From: Mesorhizobium sp. | GTDB lineage: Bacteria; Pseudomonadota; Alphaproteobacteria; Rhizobiales; Rhizobiaceae | Reading direction: 5' to 3' | Length of the DNA: 49,545 nucleotides | Assembly (NCBI RefSeq): GCF_024509055.1 | Contig: NZ_JANINM010000385.1 | Location: 131,952-181,496, forward strand | In this document: positions 17,702 through 23,605 of the stretch, piece by piece | Layout of the letters: each line of letters starts with the position of its first letter | How positions within the stretch are numbered: the stretch's first letter is position 1 | The notes under the pieces: model-generated | Databases searched by the model: none | Told to the model about the DNA's origin: nothing | What the model saw: the letters and a program-made list of their open reading frames with translations, nothing else | Position numbers and translations under genes: made by a program

Positions 17702-18160
17702 CTATCCGGTCGCGCGGGACGATGCGATCTGGAGATCGAGCCACTCCTCTGCGGCATTCCTCAGCCGTGGAAGCATCGACACGTTCGCTCGGCGCCGATC
17801 TGCCGGGTCGGGGATGCGCTCTATATAGCCGACCGCTTCAAGCTGCTCGATATGCCTGAGCGCAGTGGTCATTGACGCCCCGCTGAGGGAGCAGAGTTGC
17901 GACACCGCGATGTCACGGTGCTCGCCCTGCGCTACATAGAGCTCAAGGATCATATCCCAGCTGGGATCGAGGAAGCGCGCCCCGGAAAAGCAGCGGGTGC
18001 GTCGACGGCGCCCGGCCAAAATCGCCTTAGCTTCGCCAAGGCGCAGGTCCGCGATCGTGCCCCCGGCAGCGGCGGCAGATAGCAGGCTTTCCTCGACGGC
18101 CTTACGCGGAAGACGGACGATGACGTCGATCAGTTCGTCGCCCGCTGATGCTGAAGCCAT
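17702..18160 (-). CDS. MarR-type winged-helix regulator
   Basis: A 152-residue protein with a MarR-like winged helix in the C-terminal two-thirds: DMILELYVAQGEHRDIAVSQL, recognition helix ASMTTALRHIEQLEAVGYIER and wing PDPADRRRANVSM. The N-terminal 55 residues are of a type not usual in MarR. Its first 31 nt overlap the membrane-protein gene before it, so both are co-transcribed. It is the last gene of a four-gene leftward set just upstream of repA, and could act on that set or on the replicon; this is inference. Confidence 0.7.
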   Translation of the reverse strand: MASASAGDELIDVIVRLPRKAVEESLLSAAAAGGTIADLRLGEAKAILAGRRRRTRCFSGARFLDPSWDMILELYVAQGEHRDIAVSQLCSLSGASMTTALRHIEQLEAVGYIERIPDPADRRRANVSMLPRLRNAAEEWLDLQIASSRATG

Positions 18161-18612
18161 GATCGTCGCGATCCATTTTTCAGATAGGGCGCAGCATCAC
18201 GCGGCAATCGCATCGTTCCCAGCGCAAGCGCGCCAAGCGCGAGATAGGCGTAGATACCGAGACCTGTGTGATAGGCGAAGAGTGGAATGCCGGGCAGTAA
18301 CGCTCCGCACAGGCTCATAAACAGGCCGCCCAGCGCGAAGCCGGCTGCCCAGATCGGCCAGAAACGGATAGTCGTCACACCTAACCAAAAGAAGCCGCAG
18401 GCGACTCCCAGGTCCACAACCAACGTTGGAAAGTGCCCGGGATCCCAAGCGACCTTGGTAGAATAAACGCGCAGACCGGTCGTGAGAGCGAAGCCCGCCA
18501 AGTTTATTAAAACACCCAGTCGCTCAGGCCTCCCGCCGCGTACGAGAGCGAACAGAAGAACCACTGCCATTATCGCATTGAACAGTAAGGCGAGTAGAAC
18601 TTCCACTTTCAT
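18130..18612 (-). CDS. Four- to five-helix membrane protein, unknown
   Basis: A 160-residue hydrophobic protein with about five membrane segments (LLALLFNAIMAVVLLFALV, VLINLAGFALTTGLRVY, LVVDLGVACGFFWLGV, WAAGFALGGLFMSLCGALL, TGLGIYAYLALGALALGTM) and a basic C-terminal tail. No family is recognised. It starts 13 nt after the 115-residue gene and overlaps the MarR-type gene, so it is part of the same transcript. Confidence 0.6.
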   Translation of the reverse strand: MKVEVLLALLFNAIMAVVLLFALVRGGRPERLGVLINLAGFALTTGLRVYSTKVAWDPGHFPTLVVDLGVACGFFWLGVTTIRFWPIWAAGFALGGLFMSLCGALLPGIPLFAYHTGLGIYAYLALGALALGTMRLPRDAAPYLKNGSRRSWLQHQRATN

Positions 18613-18625
18613 ACGCGGGTTCGCT

Positions 18626-18973
18626 TCAGGCAGTGGCCACTTCGACCGGTGATTCGATTTCGGCGTTCATCGGCGGCTTTGGGAGATTTTCTCCCCAGCT
18701 CGTCTCGTTCAGGCCGAGATGACGGCCGACCCGCTCCGTGAAGGGGTGAGCCCGCATCGCCATCTGATCCTGACCTTCGACCAGAGCAGCGAGCGCAGCT
18801 ACCGTCGCTTTGACGGTTCGCTGCGCCATCGCCGGCGAGAGCCGATGAACCTCCGTCGCATCGAGCGTCGTCAAGAGGAACTGGGCGGTGTCGCGCGCCG
18901 CCAGGTTGATCGATCGCTCCGCCTTGCGAAGTTCATCCGCCACGATGCGACCAGTATTCTCGAGTGCCTGCAT
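18626..18973 (-). CDS. Helical unknown protein (115 residues)
   Basis: A 115-residue protein predicted mostly helical (ADELRKAERSINLAARDTAQFLL, then TVKATVAALAALVEGQDQMAM), without signal or membrane segments. It lies between the LuxR-type and membrane-protein genes with gaps of 27 and 13 nt, so it is very likely translated as part of that operon. No function can be assigned. Confidence 0.55.
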   Translation of the reverse strand: MQALENTGRIVADELRKAERSINLAARDTAQFLLTTLDATEVHRLSPAMAQRTVKATVAALAALVEGQDQMAMRAHPFTERVGRHLGLNETSWGENLPKPPMNAEIESPVEVATA

Positions 18974-19000
18974 TACGTCTCCTTGGGCGCCGCAGCGCCG

Positions 19001-19498
19001 CTACCGTACCTTGAGGCCGAGCAGGAACGTCAGCGTCAGCATCACCATACCCGCGACGGTCAGGCCGATTGGAGTGAGGATCGCAATGATCGCACTCCAG
19101 ATCGCCGCCTGCTTCCAGGTGAGCATGTTCGCTGCCGCCCCTGCGGTCGGCAACGGCGGTGGGAGAGGAAAGACGTGCTCATCGCTAGGTAGGACGATTG
19201 CAGGGGGCAAAGCCTCTACCCCTGCATCGTGCTCCGCGACGATCCGGGCGGCGTCGATCCGGCTCGTGGTGCCCAGCAAATTGTTAGCCTTCAACAATTG
19301 CTTATCGACAGCGCGGGGACTTGCCCCGGTTAACATCGCGATCTCCTTCGAACTTCGATGCTGGTAAACGAGACGGAGGTAGGAGAGCTGCCGTTCGCTC
19401 AATTGGTCGACAGGCGATGGTCGGTCAGAGCGCGCGGGGCTATCCGTGGCGGTTTCGCTGGCATCTGTCTTGTCGTATCCAGCGGGTGATATTTCCAT
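19001..19498 (-). CDS. LuxR-type HTH protein with C-terminal membrane segment
   Basis: A 165-residue protein. Residues about 30-90 form a LuxR/GerE-type helix-turn-helix (LSERQLSYLRLVYQHRSSKE, then ASPRAVDKQLLKANNLLGTTSR). A proline-rich linker leads to a strongly hydrophobic C-terminus (AIWSAIIAILTPIGLTVAGM, VMLTLTFLLGL), so the DNA-binding domain would be tethered to the inner membrane. No receiver or ligand domain is present. It heads a four-gene leftward set that ends with a MarR-type regulator. Confidence 0.7.
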   Translation of the reverse strand: MEISPAGYDKTDASETATDSPARSDRPSPVDQLSERQLSYLRLVYQHRSSKEIAMLTGASPRAVDKQLLKANNLLGTTSRIDAARIVAEHDAGVEALPPAIVLPSDEHVFPLPPPLPTAGAAANMLTWKQAAIWSAIIAILTPIGLTVAGMVMLTLTFLLGLKVR

Positions 19499-20008
19499 GT
19501 GTCGACCCTGCAGGATGGAGCGATTCGCCGCCAGAAGTTCCGTAATCCATGTTGGGACGCGTCGTTCCAGCAGAACAGCCGGCCCGCGGGAAACGAACGG
19601 TAGCGAACCGATCCCGCGAAACTGTCATTCAGCAAACAGGCGGACGTAGCGGCGGGCAGATTGGCTCCCTTGAGATCGGGTGGTTGTCACGGTCGCAGTG
19701 CGGTACAGGCCGTCGGCTTTGCCTAGCGTCGCCGTACCCGCGGTCAGGCCGATCTGGCAGCAAGGGAGGAGAAGCGGCGCCGCCTTCCAAGTACAAGGCG
19801 TTAACGACTACCCGGTACAGGTTGTCGCCGGCTCCCGTACGGGACACGCGTGACCACTGGTACTTGTATCCGGCATGGCGAGCGCGTACATGGAGCGGGC
19901 AGGGAGACCTGCAAAGCGACTTATTCCGGCCCCGTGTTGGATGAGCGCTGTGGCTACCCAGGGTCTCAAACCCTGGTTGCCGGCCACCATTCTCCCTGAC
20001 ACGTTTCT
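19499..20008. other. Gene-free 510-base stretch, possible small RNA
   Basis: No reading frame here looks coding: those present on both strands are short, overlap each other and lack ribosome sites. The right part holds nested inverted repeats: GTGGC (19950-19954) pairs with GCCAC (19983-19987), and inside them CCAGGG (19958-19963) pairs with CCCTGG (19971-19976) around a 7-nt loop. A strong + strand terminator follows at 20009. A + strand non-coding RNA ending there is the simplest reading, but no family was recognised. Confidence 0.35.
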
Positions 20009-20034
20009 GAGCCGCCCTTCGGGGCGGCTCTTTT
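20009..20034 (+). terminator. Strong rho-independent terminator
   Basis: GAGCCGCCC (20009-20017), TTCG tetraloop, GGGCGGCTC (20022-20030), then TTTT. The stem is 9 bp and perfect. The T run follows only on the + strand, so it ends a rightward transcript, although no rightward gene is recognised upstream. The leftward DUF3800 gene stops at 20039, so the same hairpin may help end that transcript, without a T run. Confidence 0.8.
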
Positions 20035-20038
20035 CGTA

Positions 20039-20650
20039 TCAGAGCAGATCGATCCCGTACTTTTCACGCAAGCCCTGCGCGTTCATCTCACCATCCACGA
20101 TCCAGCGCCGCGCATAGGCCACGACATCGGCAAGCTGAAGCAGCCGGGAGGCCCCGGAATCAAGGCGGACGACCCGATTGACGCCTCTGAAGCGACCGTC
20201 GTCCTTGCGCGCCCGCTCCATCTCGGCATCAAAATCAGGGTGATCGTTATGCTGATTGACGTCGGTGATGACATCGACGTTGCCGACGCTGTCGCGCCCG
20301 AGCACTGAACGAAACCGCTTCATGCCGATCTTCACCGTCTCGACGACCGCTTGTGCATAGACGACCGGCGGGGCCCCCTGCCGCCCCTGAAAATGTTGGT
20401 TGATCATCACCACCCGATCGAGGTCGGCGCCAGCACGCAGGCGATCGAGCAGTCCTTGAAGATAGCCGTTCGCCATTTTCACGGCATGGACCTCGTTTGC
20501 ATCCGCCGGCAGCAGGTCGCTGAACGCCTTGTCGAGACGCCCGGCTTCCCGAGCGAGGACGAAAAGCGCGCCGAGCTGAAAGGGGCCGCTGCCGGCGGTC
20601 CCGGACTCGTCGATGAAGCACAGCACCTTCTTGTTCAGGCCCTTCGTCAC
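20039..20650 (-). CDS. DUF3800 protein, RNase H-like fold
   Basis: A 203-residue member of the DUF3800 family, whose members have a predicted RNase H-like fold and often sit in mobile or defence regions. Acidic motifs fit: FIDESGTAG at 12-20, VDVITDVNQ in the middle, and RLDSGASRLLQLADVVAYAR near the C-terminus. The start is GTG 20650, preceded by GGAGG five bases upstream; the stop of the winged-helix gene (TGA) directly abuts the GTG, so translation is coupled. Its substrate is unknown. Confidence 0.75.
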   Translation of the reverse strand: MTKGLNKKVLCFIDESGTAGSGPFQLGALFVLAREAGRLDKAFSDLLPADANEVHAVKMANGYLQGLLDRLRAGADLDRVVMINQHFQGRQGAPPVVYAQAVVETVKIGMKRFRSVLGRDSVGNVDVITDVNQHNDHPDFDAEMERARKDDGRFRGVNRVVRLDSGASRLLQLADVVAYARRWIVDGEMNAQGLREKYGIDLL

Positions 20651-21178
20651 TCAGGCCTCCGCATCCGCCGGAGCCGCCGCTGGTCGGCGGCGCCGCATGC
20701 CAGGGCGGGCGACGGCCTGCCGCTTGGCACGCGCTTCTTCGGCTGCCTCACGGAAGTCCGGCTCGATCTCGGCCAGCTTGTCGACCAGTCCCTGAAGATC
20801 ATATTCGTTCGAGATCTTGCCACGGTGCGACGCACGGCGTTCGATCCGGCGCACGAAGCCCGCCTCCTCCAGTTCCGCGATGTAGCGCTGCACCTGGCGC
20901 TCGCTGAGGTTGAGGCGCAGTGCAAGATCGGCCTTCTTCGGAAAGGGCTTACGGCCGGCATCCCACCAGAAATCGGCGAGCTGGATCAAAACGGCAAGCT
21001 GGGTCGGGTTGAGCCCGAGACGTCGCTGCGCGCGAAGCAGCAGCGAAGGCAACATGCAGAACCCGAGCGCGATCACCTTTGCGCCCCATTTATTGGCGGC
21101 CGCACCCGACTTTCGAGGCGCTTTCGCCGCGGATGCCGCTTCCAGCTGGCCATCTTCGCTTTCGATCTTGTCACTCAT
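20651..21178 (-). CDS. Winged-helix DNA-binding protein
   Basis: A 175-residue protein. Residues about 50-125 form a winged helix-turn-helix (NPTQLAVLIQLADFWWDAG, KKADLALRLNLSERQVQRY, IAELEEAGFVRRIERRASH), flanked by a lysine/alanine-rich N-terminus and an arginine-rich C-terminus. ATG 21178 has GGAG seven bases upstream; a longer frame to 21319 would run into the hairpin and is rejected. It is followed without a gap by the DUF3800 gene. It may regulate its own operon through the palindromic sequence upstream; this is inference. Confidence 0.65.
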   Translation of the reverse strand: MSDKIESEDGQLEAASAAKAPRKSGAAANKWGAKVIALGFCMLPSLLLRAQRRLGLNPTQLAVLIQLADFWWDAGRKPFPKKADLALRLNLSERQVQRYIAELEEAGFVRRIERRASHRGKISNEYDLQGLVDKLAEIEPDFREAAEEARAKRQAVARPGMRRRRPAAAPADAEA

Positions 21179-21235
21179 CCGATGTCTCCGTAGGCTCGCA
21201 GATGAGCGCTTGATAGGCCGAAGACAAGACTGACC

Positions 21236-21304
21236 GACCGGACACCTCTGCCTGGTCGGGAGGAGACAGATGCATCTCCTCGGACGAGGCAGAGGTGTCC
21301 GGTC
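21236..21304. repeat. 69-nt hairpin with 18-bp perfect arms
   Basis: GACCGGACACCTCTGCCT (21236-21253) is perfectly inverted at 21287-21304. Inside, GAGGAGA (21260-21266) pairs with TCTCCTC (21275-21281) around an 8-nt loop, so almost the whole 69 nt folds into one long stem. No T run follows on either strand, which argues against a simple terminator. It lies between the 3' end of a tyrosine recombinase gene and the start of the winged-helix gene. Confidence 0.85.
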
Positions 21305-21320
21305 TGAATAAGGACGCAAG

Positions 21321-21350
21321 TAACCCGATTAACCCGTAAACCGATTAAGC
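21321..21350. repeat. Short degenerate tandem repeat near the hairpin
   Basis: TAACCCG at 21321 and 21330 and the variant TAAACCG at 21337 follow each other, with CCGATTAA at 21325 and 21341. The stretch is AT-richer than its surroundings and lies 17 nt from the hairpin. It could be a protein-binding array; nothing else is known. Confidence 0.5.
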
Positions 21351-21490
21351 GAGATAAACAGGTACCAGACAAAGACGTCCGGTCGATTATCTTAAAGCGC
21401 AGCGGCGGCCGAGCGACCCGCCCTGACTGGACGGACGCAGAGCGTGCCCTCAAACCGGATCGGATCTCGGATCGCCACGTTGCGCGATCT

Positions 21491-22525
21491 TCAGAGGAAC
21501 TTGTCGCCGGCGTGGTCGCGAAACGCTTCGTGATCGCGGACATAGCCGCTGACCGTCTCGATCGACCGGTGGCGGCTGTGGTCCTTCATCTTGAAAAGGT
21601 TCGCGCCTTGGCGTCCCGCCTCGGTGAGGAACCCAGCGCGCAGCGAATGGCCTGAGAACAGTTCGGGGTCGTAGCCCGCGGCGGCCGCGCGCGCTTTGAC
21701 CACCAGTGCGACGCCGCGATCGCTCATCGGCTTTTCGGTCAGGCGCCCTTGTGGGGTCAATTTCCGGAACAGGAAGCCATCCGTGATCGGCGCCGCCGAT
21801 ATCCAGGCTTTATATAAGGCGACTGGTGCGATACGCCGGCGATCGGGAATGACCACGTCGGCGCCCCGTCCAAGCTGGTCGCCCTTGGCATGCGGCACAT
21901 GGATGCGCAGACCCTCGGCCAGCTCGGTCACCTGCGAAAAACGGATCGCCACCAGCTCGGAGCGGCGGAACGCCCCGCCCATGCCAACTGCGAGCAGTGC
22001 CCTGTCGCGCAAGCTGCGGACGCTGTCGCCATCGATTGCGCGCAGCATGTCACGCAGGATATCGCCGTCAGCAGCGCGTTTCTTCGCGACCGGCTGGTCG
22101 CGCTTATCGGCACGCACGCCGCGCATCGCGCGCTCCAAGATGTTGGCGTTCACCTGATCGGTCGGCGGCGGGTGCCCCGCCGCGCGGTGGGCGAAGATGA
22201 TCGCGGCGAGCCGTCGGCCGATGGTCGAGCGCGCGCGGCCCTGATCGGCGAGATCGGTCAGGAAGGCCGCAACGGTGACTGGCGTCGCTGGAAGGGTGAC
22301 CAGCGCTCGCGCCGCGCACCATTGTTCGAAAATCGCCCAGTCTGACCGGTACGCACGTAGCGTCGCCGACGACGACGCACGCTCCATGTAGCGGGCGATC
22401 CGCTCCTGGTCATCGATGCCAAGCCCGGCGAGCGGCAGGTTCGCCTGTGCGACATTCACCAGGCTCTGGCGATCATCTAGCTGCGAGTGATCGTCGGCTA
22501 TCGGCTCATCGTCGTCTATCGTCAT
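21491..22525 (-). CDS. Tyrosine recombinase (phage integrase family)
   Basis: A 344-residue site-specific recombinase. An N-terminal SAM-like domain (ATLRAYRSDWAIFEQWCAAR) precedes the catalytic domain with R187 (AFRRSEL), HSLR (H293, R296), a histidine near 319 (SRHRS) and nucleophile Y328 (VSGYVR). ATG 22525 shares its A with the stop of the gene upstream (TGATG), so the two are translationally coupled; starts further upstream would lie inside that gene. Its target site is unknown, but a hairpin and short repeats lie just beyond its 3' end. Confidence 0.85.
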   Translation of the reverse strand: MTIDDDEPIADDHSQLDDRQSLVNVAQANLPLAGLGIDDQERIARYMERASSSATLRAYRSDWAIFEQWCAARALVTLPATPVTVAAFLTDLADQGRARSTIGRRLAAIIFAHRAAGHPPPTDQVNANILERAMRGVRADKRDQPVAKKRAADGDILRDMLRAIDGDSVRSLRDRALLAVGMGGAFRRSELVAIRFSQVTELAEGLRIHVPHAKGDQLGRGADVVIPDRRRIAPVALYKAWISAAPITDGFLFRKLTPQGRLTEKPMSDRGVALVVKARAAAAGYDPELFSGHSLRAGFLTEAGRQGANLFKMKDHSRHRSIETVSGYVRDHEAFRDHAGDKFL

Positions 22526-23382
22526 CAGCCGAAGATCCCGCCAGCCCGCCATTCGCCGATGCGGGCAATCGCTTCGTCGGCGTAGGGGCGGGGGAGACCA
22601 TCGTCCGGATCGCGCCAACCGGGATAAAGCTCGACGCTACCGCCACTTACACGCGCCAAGGCGATCGAGCCGCCGATATCGCTTCCTGCGTCCGCCGCGA
22701 TCACCGCCTTGATCGCCCGCGCCGGCACATACTCGATGCTGCCGCCGAAACCCCCGTCGATGGCCGCACTGATCTCCGGTTTATGACTTCCCAGAAGATG
22801 GAAGCTCCCCGGCTGAGAAAGGTCAATCTCGCGCGGACCATAGAGGCGTCCGGCCTCATCACATCCGAATTTGAAGACCTGCACCGGCGGGTTGCCCGTG
22901 CGGTGCGGGGTTTGACCAACCACGAATGCCTCGAAGCGCCGCTCCGTTTCGCCGGCGTAGCGCGCGCCGATACGGCCGATCATGTCGGCAATGTCGCTGA
23001 TCGTCGGAAATTTCTCGAACGCAGGGCCGTGCATCGCCTTCAGATACGAGGTCGCCAGCTGATACGTCGCGCTCGCTGGTTGAGTGTCACCAGCCCAGGC
23101 GAAGGCGATTTCGGAGTGGTAGGTTGGCGTCATGCCGGGACCGCCATCCTCGTGCTCCTGGAAGAACCGCAGCGTGATCGGGAGAATCTTCATCGCGGCG
23201 TCGGTCGTCGGGATGCGGCCATGCTCGGTCGGCATGCTGATCCGGCTATCGGCGGCCAGCCAGATGTCGCCCTCGTGGATCCACGGCTCGACCGGAAACT
23301 CCGGCGGCTCGCCCTCCCATGCTTCAATCAAGCTTCCTCGATCCATCAGCTCGCGCCGCCGCCAAACTACCACACTCGTCAT
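22525..23382 (-). CDS. Predicted Ntn-hydrolase (proteasome beta-like) protein
   Basis: A 285-residue protein with features of N-terminal-nucleophile hydrolases: Thr2 after the initiator Met (MTSVVVWRR), the motif WLAADSRIS (D45) and a lysine in TTDAAMKILPI (K65), followed by EIAFAWAGDTQPASATYQLA, which resembles the glycine-rich strand-helix of HslV/proteasome beta folds. There is an extra loop of about 27 residues between the first strands. No signal or membrane segment is seen. Its stop overlaps the recombinase start by one base. The family assignment is by motif reading only, and the substrate is unknown. Confidence 0.5.
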   Translation of the reverse strand: MTSVVVWRRRELMDRGSLIEAWEGEPPEFPVEPWIHEGDIWLAADSRISMPTEHGRIPTTDAAMKILPITLRFFQEHEDGGPGMTPTYHSEIAFAWAGDTQPASATYQLATSYLKAMHGPAFEKFPTISDIADMIGRIGARYAGETERRFEAFVVGQTPHRTGNPPVQVFKFGCDEAGRLYGPREIDLSQPGSFHLLGSHKPEISAAIDGGFGGSIEYVPARAIKAVIAADAGSDIGGSIALARVSGGSVELYPGWRDPDDGLPRPYADEAIARIGEWRAGGIFG

Positions 23383-23605
23383 GGCCGCGACCGTACCCGA
23401 AGCTGTAGGTTTTCCCGAATCAGTGGACGACGTCGCGCTCTGGAGCGTGCACCTTTAAGGGCAGACTTGAACCTGAAAGAGTGGATGTTCCGCGGCTAAC
23501 GCGCAGCTGGATCTATGCAGGTTGCGCTAGCAGGTTACCTAGGTCGTATCTGCTGATGCTCGGCGCAATCGAGCACACGACGGCAGGCCAGCCCTCGACC
23601 TCCGC
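23383..23605. other. Intergenic stretch
   Basis: About 220 bases between two leftward genes. It must hold the promoter of the Ntn-hydrolase/recombinase pair. No gene, strong hairpin or known operator was seen. Confidence 0.4.

Noticed and set aside
19549..19944. 131-codon + strand frame in the gene-free stretch
   Set aside because: No ribosome site, unusual composition, and overlap with equally poor frames on the other strand.
19940..19990. tRNA or tmRNA fragment ending in CCACCA
   Set aside because: A T-arm-like stem-loop precedes GGCCACCA, but no matching 5' acceptor strand, D-arm or anticodon arm could be found at the right distance.
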